Shown here in pieces: positions 20,994-30,163 of a DNA stretch of 64,000 nt (its first letter is position 1; each line of letters starts with the position of its first letter). Position numbers and translations under genes: made by a program. The notes under the pieces were generated by a model. The model was not told the origin of the DNA. It saw nothing but the letters and a program-made list of their open reading frames with translations, and did not search any database. The stretch is from Anaerolineaceae bacterium (GTDB taxonomy: Bacteria; Chloroflexota; Anaerolineae; Aggregatilineales; Phototrophicaceae), in contig WGMX01000008.1 in assembly GCA_016124855.1 (NCBI GenBank), forward strand, positions 1 to 64,000, written 5' to 3'.

Positions 20994-22016
20994 ATGACTG
21001 AAAATTCCAAAAAGCGTGTGTTGTCTGGTATTCAACCTTCCGGGAACCTGACAATTGGGAATTATTTAGGGGCATTAAAGCAGTGGGTAGCTGAACAAGA
21101 AACATATGAATGTTATTTTTGTGTCGTTGATTTACATGCTATTACTGTTCCCCAAGATCCGGTGAAATTGCGCGCTAAAACACGAGAAGTTGCGGCACTT
21201 TATATTGCTGCTGGTTTAGACCCTGACAAAGTAACTATTTTTGTTCAATCCCATGTATCTGCTCACGCGGAACTCGCATGGATATTGACCTGTTTAGCGC
21301 CAATGGGCTGGCTTAATCGAATGACCCAGTTCAAGGATAAGGCGGCCAAACAACAACAAGATACCATATCCTCTGGTTTGCTCAATTATCCCACTTTAAT
21401 GGCGGCTGATATTTTACTTTATCAAGCCCATGCTGTTCCAGTAGGTGATGATCAACGTCAGCATCTTGAATACACCCGAGATTTAGCCCAAAGGTTTAAT
21501 CACATGTATGGTGATACTTTCATTTTGCCTGAAGTTATGATCCCGAAAGCTGGAGCAAGAATAATGGGATTGGATAATCCATTAAGCAAAATGAGTAAGA
21601 GTGAGGCAACAGATAGTCATGCGATTTACTTGCTTGACACTCCAAGTAAAGTCAAGAAAGTGGTGATGCGAGCTGTCACCGATTCCTTGGGGCAGATAAG
21701 TTTTAGTGACATTCCAGACAGAGCAGGGATCAACAATCTTCTGACAATTTATCAAAGCCTTACTCAGCTTTCACAGGAACAGACAGAAGCTCGTTTTGCC
21801 GGTAAAGGATACGGGGACTTGAAAAAGTCTGTGGTCGAGGTTGTAAACGCAACATTAGAACCGTTGCAGAGGCGATACTCCGAAATTATAGATGAGGAAA
21901 AATACCTTGACGGAATATTGGCTCGAGGTGCAGACAAAGCACAACAAATGGCTAATCGCACACTTCGTGAAGTGAAAGAAAAAATCGGGCTTTTGCCGAC
22001 TGGATTGTCTTCGTAG
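20994..22016 (+). CDS. trpS: Tryptophanyl-tRNA synthetase
   Basis: SGIQPSGNLTIGNYLGALKQW (HIGH-like), NPLSKMSKSE (KMSKS). Confidence 0.97.
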   Translation: MTENSKKRVLSGIQPSGNLTIGNYLGALKQWVAEQETYECYFCVVDLHAITVPQDPVKLRAKTREVAALYIAAGLDPDKVTIFVQSHVSAHAELAWILTCLAPMGWLNRMTQFKDKAAKQQQDTISSGLLNYPTLMAADILLYQAHAVPVGDDQRQHLEYTRDLAQRFNHMYGDTFILPEVMIPKAGARIMGLDNPLSKMSKSEATDSHAIYLLDTPSKVKKVVMRAVTDSLGQISFSDIPDRAGINNLLTIYQSLTQLSQEQTEARFAGKGYGDLKKSVVEVVNATLEPLQRRYSEIIDEEKYLDGILARGADKAQQMANRTLREVKEKIGLLPTGLSS

Positions 22017-22022
22017 TTCAGC

Positions 22023-22051
22023 TTGACCCTGCATACTTGAACTGCTAGAAT
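22023..22051 (+). promoter_or_regulatory. Sigma70-like promoter for tRNA-Glu
   Basis: TTGACC (22023-22028), 17-nt spacer, TAGAAT (22046-22051). Confidence 0.65.
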
Positions 22052-22065
22052 TAAATAATCCTCTA

Positions 22066-22138
22066 GCTCCATTCGTCTAGAGGCCTAGGACGTAGCCCTC
22101 TCAAGGCTAAAACAGGGGTTCGAATCCCCTATGGAGCA
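22066..22138 (+). tRNA. tRNA-Glu (anticodon CTC)
   Basis: GCTCCATTCGTCTAGAGGCCTAGGACGTAGCCCTCTCAAGGCTAAAACAGGGGTTCGAATCCCCTATGGAGCA; anticodon loop CTCTCAA. Confidence 0.95.
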
Positions 22139-22183
22139 AAAACGGTGCTATCCTTGAAACTCGCACATTTTTGAGACGTGGCA

Positions 22184-22204
22184 CCCCCTTATGGAACAAA
22201 AACG
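22184..22204. repeat. Imperfect duplication of the tRNA-Glu 3' end and flank
   Basis: CCCCTTATGGAACAAAAACG versus TCCCCTATGGAGCAAAAACG at ~22125-22144; 17/20 match. Confidence 0.6.
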
Positions 22205-22392
22205 TATCCCGTACCTCAATGCAAAGCTTAATAGGGTTTCCCATGTGGTTATCTTTGCCGTAGTCTGCGCTGTGTACATTTGCGGTCGACATTAGGAAAT
22301 CCATATTACTCAAGCAGCACTCCACACAACTTGTCCAAGGGAACGTAGAGAGCAGTACAATAGCATACTTCAACAGTTAAAGCTTAACTACA

Positions 22393-22427
22393 CTGAACTA
22401 TGCACCTCATCAAGTCACATAGTTCAG
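22393..22427 (-). terminator. Inverted repeat downstream of mrpG, candidate terminator of the mrp operon
   Basis: CTGAACTATG...CATAGTTCAG, perfect 10-bp arms with 15-nt loop; no strong T-tract. Confidence 0.4.
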
Positions 22428-22490
22428 CATATATTCATCGACATTTTTCTTCCGGATGGAACAATCGACATATTACAAAAGGTCTTTAAC

Positions 22491-22835
22491 TTAATCACCA
22501 GCCGGTGAAGGCTGAGGTTTTGCTACAGACCTTTCAGCCATATCATCACGGTTGAGTAAAGCTGTGTAGCTGCCATGTCGGTAAGCTGCTGCTGCAATGG
22601 CATGAGTACAAACAGGCAGCGTCAGAACAGCGAAGACGGTAAGGGCGATTAGTTTTAACGCAGATGTCGGCATAATGAACGCAGCACCCAGTAAAATGCC
22701 CGCAAGACCAACTGTTGATACTTTGCCACTGGCATGTAAGCGACAATACAGATCCGGCATCCGAACAAGTCCAACGACACCGACTAGCGAAAAGAAAACG
22801 CCACCCCAAAGGATTACTAAGCCAATGATTTCCAT
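22491..22835 (-). CDS. mrpG: Mrp-type monovalent cation/H+ antiporter subunit G
   Basis: GGVFFSLVGVVGLVRMPDLYCRLHASGKVSTVGLAGILLG; operon position. Confidence 0.92.
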   Translation of the reverse strand: MEIIGLVILWGGVFFSLVGVVGLVRMPDLYCRLHASGKVSTVGLAGILLGAAFIMPTSALKLIALTVFAVLTLPVCTHAIAAAAYRHGSYTALLNRDDMAERSVAKPQPSPAGD

Positions 22836-22836
22836 T

Positions 22837-23112
22837 TTAGAATGCCCTTCCTTCCGAGATATATCGAGCTAACGCGACTGTGCCGATGAATGCAAAAGCT
22901 GCTAAGGCAATAGCAACATCAATAAACATGGCTGTACTTCGCAGTAGAGCCAACACAATAATGATCCCAATCAGCAAGGTAGTAATCGAGTCGATTGCCT
23001 GCAAACGATCTGGTGCAGTTGGGCCAACCCATGCCCGGTAAGCACATGGGATAATCAAGATGACCAAAACCAGCAATGCAGCTTGCGTACCGAGTAAAAC
23101 TATTCCCGTCAT
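22837..23112 (-). CDS. mrpF: Mrp antiporter subunit F
   Basis: AYRAWVGPTAPDRLQAIDSITTLLIGIIIVLAL. Confidence 0.92.
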   Translation of the reverse strand: MTGIVLLGTQAALLVLVILIIPCAYRAWVGPTAPDRLQAIDSITTLLIGIIIVLALLRSTAMFIDVAIALAAFAFIGTVALARYISEGRAF

Positions 23113-23115
23113 TAT

Positions 23116-23610
23116 TCAGTCCCTCCCAATAATTCGCCGGAGTAACTTAAGCCGTTTAAGTTGTGCCGCATCCGCATTTTGCGAGGATGCTTCAACATCT
23201 AAACAATGGACGTACATGGTATGGCTGCCATCAAAATCAACGACCAGCTCTCCGGGAGTGATTGTGATTCCATGCGCACTAAAAGCGGCCGTGAAATCGC
23301 TCTCGTCCGGGTCTTGTGTCCGCACAGCGATAATGCCGGGGTTCAAGGGCATGCTTGGGTTAAGAACACGCTTCGCAACATCGACACTGCAGTTCCAGAT
23401 GTCTCGAGCAAGTGTCACGGTATAGACAATGAGTGCCAACATTTGATTGGGCAATCGGCGAGCATTGATCTTGATATTTTCGAGTTTAAGACTGTAGAGA
23501 ATTGCAAAGCCAATAACAAATCCAACCACAAAACCGCCGATTGAAGGATTCTCCGTCAACATCATCCAAATGATGGAAAACGGGATAGCCAATAATGAAG
23601 TTGCAACCAT
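23116..23610 (-). CDS. mrpE: Mrp antiporter subunit E
   Basis: VVGFVIGFAILYSL...HGITITPGELVVDFDGSHTMYVHCLD. Confidence 0.9.
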   Translation of the reverse strand: MVATSLLAIPFSIIWMMLTENPSIGGFVVGFVIGFAILYSLKLENIKINARRLPNQMLALIVYTVTLARDIWNCSVDVAKRVLNPSMPLNPGIIAVRTQDPDESDFTAAFSAHGITITPGELVVDFDGSHTMYVHCLDVEASSQNADAAQLKRLKLLRRIIGRD

Positions 23611-23613
23611 AAT

Positions 23614-25101
23614 CTAACCTCCTAACACACCGCGTATGTATATATTGGGATCACCTAGCCGAGTTACAGCCAGTGTTGCTGCTTCGATGAGCGGAACAGC
23701 GTACAGACCAAGTAGGACACACAAACCAATGAGGAGTGCTGGAGCAACAACACTGTCACCCACAGGTTTTAGATGAAGCGTTTCATCAGGCGATCTCTGG
23801 AAAATATGCTGCCATGTACGGGTCATGTAGAGTAATGTGATAAGACCAGCGCCAATGGACAGCCCTAATACCACCCAGCTTTGGGCCTGAACCCCCCCCT
23901 GTACTATGGTCAATTTGCTGATGAAACCGTTGAGTGGGGGAATGCCGGTCAATGCCAATCCACCGACTAAGTAAAGCACACTGATGAGACCTAAGTTCTT
24001 CCCCGCGCCTCCAATATCAGCAAGTTTCGCACTTTTGTTGGGCATCCGGCTGGCAATTGCGCCAGTGATCATCAGCAGAGATGATTTAATAAACGAATGG
24101 TTAAACGCGTACACAATTGCACCAACTAGCGCGAGCGGTGTTCCCCAACCAATCCCCACGAGGATGAAACCGATCTGCCCAAATGTTGAATAGGCTAACA
24201 TGCGTTTCGCATCATATGTGCGGAGTGCTGCCAATCCGCCGAAGAAGATTCCAATGACACCCAGTACCAACAATAAATTGCGAACCAGTGGAGCCTCATT
24301 GATAAAAAGGAGCATAGTTAACCGTATCAGACCATACACGCCAACCTTGACCACGACTGACGACAAAACGGCATGAACCGGCGTTGGGGCCGCAGTGTGG
24401 AAGTCAGGCTGCCAGAAATGGAAAGGAAAAACGGCACTTTTTAGAAGGAAAGCGCACATGAGCACAACGGCAGCGGCTTGTGCTAATAGCGGGCGCTGAC
24501 CACCTTCTAACAATCGCGCAATATCCGCTAATGTTAATGTCCCAAATGTTGCGTAGATGGCTCCAATCCCCAATAGCAGAAATAGTGAACCCATAGCGCT
24601 GATTAGCAGATATTTGATTGCTGCTTCCACTCCAAGACGATTATCAGAAATCGCGACCAGAACAACCGATGACATAATCATCAGTTCTTGAAATACGAAA
24701 AGAGTGAATATATCACCGGTATAAAAAGCGCCATTTAGTCCCGCTGACATGCAAAGAAATATCGGCATAAAAGCTGGATAGGAAATGCATTTGTCTCGAC
24801 AGCCAAGAATATATAAGGTGCCACACGCAACTACTGTGGTGGCCATTACTTCGAACAGTGCCGAAAGCATGTCAGGTGCAAGCACTATGCCATAGGGTGG
24901 CGCATATCCACCGATGCGATAGACCTGCAATCCATCACTCCAGTTGAGGACAAGAATGGCCAGGCTAGCCAACCATGCGACTGTACTGGCAGTCATACCG
25001 ATGATATGTTGTACCCGTAAATAGTGCGCTGTTAACACACATAAAGCTGCTGCACTTAGTGGGATAAAGATTGGTACGAGAACAAGTGGATTATTAGGCA
25101 T
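23614..25101 (-). CDS. mrpD: Mrp antiporter subunit D
   Basis: NuoN/MrpD-like: GDIFTLFVFQELMIMSS, KSAVFPFHFWQPDFHTAAPTPVHAVLSSVVVKVGVYGL. Confidence 0.92.
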   Translation of the reverse strand: MPNNPLVLVPIFIPLSAAALCVLTAHYLRVQHIIGMTASTVAWLASLAILVLNWSDGLQVYRIGGYAPPYGIVLAPDMLSALFEVMATTVVACGTLYILGCRDKCISYPAFMPIFLCMSAGLNGAFYTGDIFTLFVFQELMIMSSVVLVAISDNRLGVEAAIKYLLISAMGSLFLLLGIGAIYATFGTLTLADIARLLEGGQRPLLAQAAAVVLMCAFLLKSAVFPFHFWQPDFHTAAPTPVHAVLSSVVVKVGVYGLIRLTMLLFINEAPLVRNLLLVLGVIGIFFGGLAALRTYDAKRMLAYSTFGQIGFILVGIGWGTPLALVGAIVYAFNHSFIKSSLLMITGAIASRMPNKSAKLADIGGAGKNLGLISVLYLVGGLALTGIPPLNGFISKLTIVQGGVQAQSWVVLGLSIGAGLITLLYMTRTWQHIFQRSPDETLHLKPVGDSVVAPALLIGLCVLLGLYAVPLIEAATLAVTRLGDPNIYIRGVLGG

Positions 25102-25104
25102 TCG

Positions 25105-25443
25105 TTAACCTTGTAGTTGATCCAAATTGTCGAGATCAGCCGTTTTGTAGCGTCGAGTTGAGGCTGAAATCAGACCCAGTAATATTGCATATGTGCCAAA
25201 ACTGATGACGATGGCGGTTAATATAAGTGCCTGTACCAATGGATCACTCGTAGTTACTTTGTCCACATTTTGGGCATAGGCGGGTGCTTGACCATTAAAA
25301 GCGCCGACCGCGAAAAAAAACAAGTTGATAGCGGTGAATAGGATATAGAAGCCCATCGCAGACTTAACCATATCACTTCGGAGCAGTTGAAATGTTCCAA
25401 ATGCAAACATGACGCCAGTCGCAATGGCAAATAGAATATTCAT
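25105..25443 (-). CDS. mrpC: Mrp antiporter subunit C
   Basis: NuoK-like 112 aa: DPLVQALILTAIVISFGTYAILLGL. Confidence 0.92.
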   Translation of the reverse strand: MNILFAIATGVMFAFGTFQLLRSDMVKSAMGFYILFTAINLFFFAVGAFNGQAPAYAQNVDKVTTSDPLVQALILTAIVISFGTYAILLGLISASTRRYKTADLDNLDQLQG

Positions 25444-28319
25444 AGGGGTTCAACCTCTTTAGGATAGGCAATGGCTTCCATCACAGTGGTGATGCTTCCT
25501 AAAACAGTTAGAAAGATGCCTGTTTCATAAAAAAACGTAGATGAAATGTGAATGTTCGCAGGCAGCGGGATATTTATGTTGTTATGCGCAAGAAAAGGTT
25601 GGCCCATTAACAGCGGGAATGCCGCATTTACAATTACGAGCGCCAATCCAAGTCCAATAAGTCGGCGCGCCCCCAAGCGTGTAAACTGCTTATGTGCTTC
25701 GTGATAGCCGAATACGATATACCATAGGGCAACCCCCAATCCGCTTACTACACCCGCCGTAAATCCATCACCGGGGCCTTCACCTCCATAGATGAGATGA
25801 GCCAATGCGACAAGAAAGGCCAGTGGCAATATGATTCGCGCAATTACACGCGTTAACGGAGTAGAAAAACTCGTTAGGAAAAAATCTTCGCCTTGTGCAT
25901 CATGATCATCGATATAAGGTGCAGGAATAACATGTTCAACATCATGCACAGGCTTACGGATAGTTTGTTGAATACTAGTGATCACTTTGACCATACTTAC
26001 GGGCCAGCGTGGACCGCTGGTTGGTTTCGCAAGAATGGTCAACACCCCCAACGCAGCTACGCTAAACACACTAATCTCAATGATGGTGTCCATGCCACGA
26101 AAGTCAGTGACAATTGCACCGACGACATCCGGAAAGCCGACTAATTCCTCGGTATGTTCTAGGTGCCAAGTTGCGATACTTTTCGGTTGGGGGCGGTTGG
26201 TTAGTGCTGCGAGAACAAATAGTCCTGCGCCAACCCCAATGCCAGTCGAAATGAGAATGTCACGAATACGTCCTGCTTTTGACTGCACCCATAGCGAGTC
26301 AATTGCCTTTTGTCGCTCATCTTTACGGATACGTGCCAGCATAACAATCAGCAGTACTGTACCAATGGTTTCAACCATAAATTGAACCAGTGCCACGTCC
26401 GGTGCAGGTTCAATTAAGAAAATGCCGCCCACACTGTATCCAGCTACGCCAAGTGATAGAGCTGCCAGCAAATGACTCTTAAATAGAATGCTTGCAAGTA
26501 CCATGCCCAAGCATAAAATGAGCAGGATGCTGCGCAGGATATCGATACTCGGATGAAACTCGAAAGTCAACGCATAGCCTGTAAGATGCGCCAAACCTGC
26601 AGTTGCTTGGAGGATAATTACGCTGGCTAGAATGACAGCGAGATAGTAGCGCAATTTACCGCCTTGCGTTCGCAGCAATAAATCACCAATCTTTTCAATT
26701 CCGGCAACAGCTCCCTGATATAGTTGGGCTCCTCTTGGCAGTTTAGGAAACGTCCAGCCACGCCAGATAGAACGGGTCGCAAACACAATCAAGCCACTTC
26801 CAACTGCCGTTAGGCTAAGAAGGAACGTTAAATTAAAGCCGGAAAACAAAACAAGGTGAACTTCGTGTCCGGCAATTGTCTCAATAAGAGGGACGACCAA
26901 TAACGGCAGACCAACGCCCGCTAACAGAGATAGCACGGCCAACGCAGCTGGCCCAATTAAAAGTCCCTTAGGGGTAGCATGAAAATAGGTATTTTCCGGT
27001 TTATTCCCTCCAAATACATCCCAAACCAGAATAACTGCTAGGGCAACGGTCAGTACAGCACTAATCACTGTTATAGCTAAGGCAAGTGGTGAACTCAACA
27101 AAGCCTCGAGTAAACTTTCTTTCGCGACAAAACCCAAAAGCGGCGGAATCCCTGCCATCGACAGGCCCGCGAGTCCTGCGACAAATGTCCAACCGGGCAT
27201 CTGCCGCCATAAACCACCTAGATATCTTAAATCGCGAGTTGCGGTAGCATGATCAACTGCGCCAGCCGTCAAAAACAAAGTCGCTTTATATAAACCGTGC
27301 GCGAGTATGCCGACGGCTGCGGCTTTCACCCCTTCGCCATGTGGCAGACTAATCAAAACTACAAATGCACCAAGCTGGCTAATTGTTGCGTAAGCCAACG
27401 CGCCTTTAAGATCGTGCTGCCGTAAGGCAAATAAGGCACCCAACAGCACCGTCATCAGCCCGATTCCAAGTAGTGTGTTTTGCCACAATGGGGTATCTCC
27501 CAAAACAGGTGACAACCGCAGCAGGAGATAAACGCCTGCTTTTACCATCGTTGCGGAATGCAAATATGCACTGGCCGGGGTTGGCGCGGTCATCGCACCG
27601 GGCAACCAGAAGTGAAACGGAAATTGAGCACTTTTAGTGAAACAGCCGATGATGATCAACACCGTAAAAGCAGTGTACCAAGGATGATCATGCAAGCTGG
27701 TATTGGCGATAATCTGACTGAGTTCCATTGAACCCGAAGCGGTACCGAGCAAAACGAGGCCAACCATTAAAGCCAAGCCGCCGCCGCCGGTTATGATAAG
27801 TGCTTGCAGAGCACCTTTACGTGCTGCCTCATTCTCATGATTAAAGCTGACTAGGAGGAAGGATATAACACTGGTAAGTTCCCATCCGATAAATAGAGTT
27901 AATACGTTACCGGCAAGCACAACCACAAGCATGGCGCTCATAAACGGCAACAACAAAGTGTAAAACCGATCTAGTGACTTAGTATCTTCAAAATAATAAA
28001 TGCTATAGACGATGATCATCGCACCAATGCCGAGGATCATTAGGCTAAACAGAAGTGATAATCCATCTAAATAGATTGAGAATGTCAGGCCTAATTGAGG
28101 AACCCAAGCGACACTTAGGGCCACATGACCAACATCATAAATAGAAGGTATAAAGGTCATTAACCAAACAAATAGAATGCCTACAAGTGATGCCAACAAC
28201 CATCCATATATCTCCTTAGAGATATATTTTCTCACCGCTGGACGTAGTAGAGCAGTAATTGCGGGAGCTAAACTTATAATACCAATTCCAAACAACCGAA
28301 CCTCCCAGAAACAAATCAA
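25440..28319 (-). CDS. mrpA: Fused Mrp antiporter subunits A and B
   Basis: 959 aa. NuoL-like core (GWELTSVISFLLVSF...SAQFPFHFWLPGAMTAPTPASAYLHSATMVKAGVYLLLR), then C-terminal MnhB-like GGEGPGDGFTAGVVSGLGVALWYIVFG. Confidence 0.92.
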   Translation of the reverse strand: MICFWEVRLFGIGIISLAPAITALLRPAVRKYISKEIYGWLLASLVGILFVWLMTFIPSIYDVGHVALSVAWVPQLGLTFSIYLDGLSLLFSLMILGIGAMIIVYSIYYFEDTKSLDRFYTLLLPFMSAMLVVVLAGNVLTLFIGWELTSVISFLLVSFNHENEAARKGALQALIITGGGGLALMVGLVLLGTASGSMELSQIIANTSLHDHPWYTAFTVLIIIGCFTKSAQFPFHFWLPGAMTAPTPASAYLHSATMVKAGVYLLLRLSPVLGDTPLWQNTLLGIGLMTVLLGALFALRQHDLKGALAYATISQLGAFVVLISLPHGEGVKAAAVGILAHGLYKATLFLTAGAVDHATATRDLRYLGGLWRQMPGWTFVAGLAGLSMAGIPPLLGFVAKESLLEALLSSPLALAITVISAVLTVALAVILVWDVFGGNKPENTYFHATPKGLLIGPAALAVLSLLAGVGLPLLVVPLIETIAGHEVHLVLFSGFNLTFLLSLTAVGSGLIVFATRSIWRGWTFPKLPRGAQLYQGAVAGIEKIGDLLLRTQGGKLRYYLAVILASVIILQATAGLAHLTGYALTFEFHPSIDILRSILLILCLGMVLASILFKSHLLAALSLGVAGYSVGGIFLIEPAPDVALVQFMVETIGTVLLIVMLARIRKDERQKAIDSLWVQSKAGRIRDILISTGIGVGAGLFVLAALTNRPQPKSIATWHLEHTEELVGFPDVVGAIVTDFRGMDTIIEISVFSVAALGVLTILAKPTSGPRWPVSMVKVITSIQQTIRKPVHDVEHVIPAPYIDDHDAQGEDFFLTSFSTPLTRVIARIILPLAFLVALAHLIYGGEGPGDGFTAGVVSGLGVALWYIVFGYHEAHKQFTRLGARRLIGLGLALVIVNAAFPLLMGQPFLAHNNINIPLPANIHISSTFFYETGIFLTVLGSITTVMEAIAYPKEVEPL

Positions 28320-28345
28320 ATGGGGAAAATGCTTTCCCCATTTTT
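28318..28345. terminator. Stem-loop between amt and mrpA
   Basis: AAATGGGGAAA-ATGC-TTTCCCCATTT, T-run on + strand; overlaps the called mrpA start, so the true start may be further in. Confidence 0.6.
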
Positions 28346-28373
28346 GTGTTGTTTTAATGTGGGTTACCGATGA

Positions 28374-29831
28374 TTAGTCACCTATTGCTGGTGCTTTGAC
28401 CGAGACTGCTGATCCATCTAGACTTGCTGGAGGACGTATGTCGGGTGTAATGGCCTGTGCATGTTCATAGTCATCAATGAAGATTGTTATGTCGTCAACT
28501 TTCTTGCTGACGTGGAGTAGACCGACGGCCTTAAGCGCACCAAACATGACAAAGGCGAACACGGCAGTGAAGATGATGGTTGCAGCTGAACCGAGAATTT
28601 GAACTCCAAGCAGTCCGAAACCGCCACCCAGCAGTAAACCTGTCCGAGTTGCAACATCCACACCTGCCGGGGCAAACGTGAGGCCCGGTTGACCGAACAG
28701 GCCAATTGCAACGGTTCCCCAGATACCACAAGCTGCATGAACCGCAAAAGCACCTACAGGATCATCAATGTGGAAGCGCTCGACTGTATCTGCTGCAATA
28801 ATGACCACTACACCAGCAACCAGTCCGATCACCAGTGCTGCCCAAGGTGCCACAAATGCGCATCCAGCCGTGATGGCAACCAAACCTGCCAATGAACCGT
28901 TCAACGTATAGATCAGATCCCATTTCTTAGAACGACCATATTGGTAGAACATGCAGGAGAGCATTGCTGCACCTGCGCCAAGTGTCGTATTGAGAACCAC
29001 GAGACCAATAAGACCGGTATTGCCTGTACCAAGTGTTGAACCGGGATTGAAGCCGTACCAACCGAACCACAGAATCATGGTTCCGATAGTCGCTAGTCCC
29101 AAGTTATGTGCGGGAGGAAGCGGCAGCCATTTTTTATCTTTGCTCCAGCGAATTGCACGAGGGCCAAGCATAATTGCACCCACTAACGCCGTTACACCAC
29201 CCACGGTATGGACAACGGTACTGCCAGCAAAGTCATGGAAACCCTGTTGGGCTAACCAACCACCGCCCCATACCCAGTGAACAATGATTGGATAACTAAC
29301 CGCGCCCATAATGACACTGTAAATTAAGTCACCAATGAAGTCAGTGCGTTCGGCCATCGCACCGGTTGTAATGGTGCTTGCAGTCGCGGCAAAAGCAAAT
29401 TGGAAGAAGAAGAATGTAAGCGTGTCAATCGTTCCAGTTTGTGCATAGATGACATTGCCACCCGTAAACTGAACAGCATCACTCAGAAAAAAGTTTGAAG
29501 TACCGATCAATCCACCGGCACTTGTGCCGAATGCGATACCGAAACCGACTGCCCAGAAAGCAATTGCGGTGAGGCCAGCATCAACAAAGTTTTCCAGTAA
29601 AGCGTTCACAGCACTGGTCTGACGAATTAGACCGGTTTCGAGCATCGCAAATCCGCACTGCATAAAAAAGACTAAGAAGCCAGTTACGAGCACCCACGTC
29701 GTGTCAACTGCGGTTTGTGTTGCCATTGGCGCTGTATCTTGAGCATGGGCTGTTCCCCCGAAAGCAGCCAATACTAAAGAAGCAATCCCAATTGCAAGGA
29801 GACGACGCAAATGACGATTGCGCTTGTTCAT
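28374..29831 (-). CDS. amt: Ammonium transporter (Amt family)
   Basis: TAVDTTWVLVTGFLVFFMQCGFAMLETG, DFAGSTVVHTVGG, WFGWYGFNPGS, HAACGIWGTVA. ATG at 29831 follows GGAGG; the ORF-track start at 29846 is a TTG. Confidence 0.95.
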   Translation of the reverse strand: MNKRNRHLRRLLAIGIASLVLAAFGGTAHAQDTAPMATQTAVDTTWVLVTGFLVFFMQCGFAMLETGLIRQTSAVNALLENFVDAGLTAIAFWAVGFGIAFGTSAGGLIGTSNFFLSDAVQFTGGNVIYAQTGTIDTLTFFFFQFAFAATASTITTGAMAERTDFIGDLIYSVIMGAVSYPIIVHWVWGGGWLAQQGFHDFAGSTVVHTVGGVTALVGAIMLGPRAIRWSKDKKWLPLPPAHNLGLATIGTMILWFGWYGFNPGSTLGTGNTGLIGLVVLNTTLGAGAAMLSCMFYQYGRSKKWDLIYTLNGSLAGLVAITAGCAFVAPWAALVIGLVAGVVVIIAADTVERFHIDDPVGAFAVHAACGIWGTVAIGLFGQPGLTFAPAGVDVATRTGLLLGGGFGLLGVQILGSAATIIFTAVFAFVMFGALKAVGLLHVSKKVDDITIFIDDYEHAQAITPDIRPPASLDGSAVSVKAPAIGD

Positions 29832-30163
29832 TCCATTTTCCTCCAAAGCAAAGAGTAGTTACGATTGGAGGCAGTTTACTGGATTTGTTAAGGCATCCCT
29901 ACGATTTTGCTGCCAAAGTTTGAGAAAACTTCTTAGTTTTTCTCAACAAATGTTGGAGGAAAACAATTCTTGCGGGGTTAAGTTAGGCACAATATATATA
30001 TAACAGTGGTATTTACGAGACGAATTATACGATACCCTTACCTTTCAATTGCAAAGACCTGCATCAACCATGTAGCGCAAGACCCGTCTGTTGGTAGCTG
30101 TGAGTCAAGATTTAGTAAAAAGTCACAATAAGGCACTGGAGGCAGATATAATTGGATTGAAAA

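Noticed and set aside
22107-22373. 88-aa minus-strand ORF downstream of tRNA-Glu
   Set aside because: Overlaps the tRNA and duplicated tRNA end; no coding signature recognised.
25978-26385. 135-aa ORF antisense to mrpA
   Set aside because: Shadow ORF inside a well-supported gene, no recognisable domain.
23614-28319. NADH dehydrogenase (complex I) operon
   Set aside because: NuoL/N/K-like subunits are accompanied by MrpE, MrpF, MrpG and a MnhB domain, and no NuoA-J genes are present; this is an Mrp antiporter.
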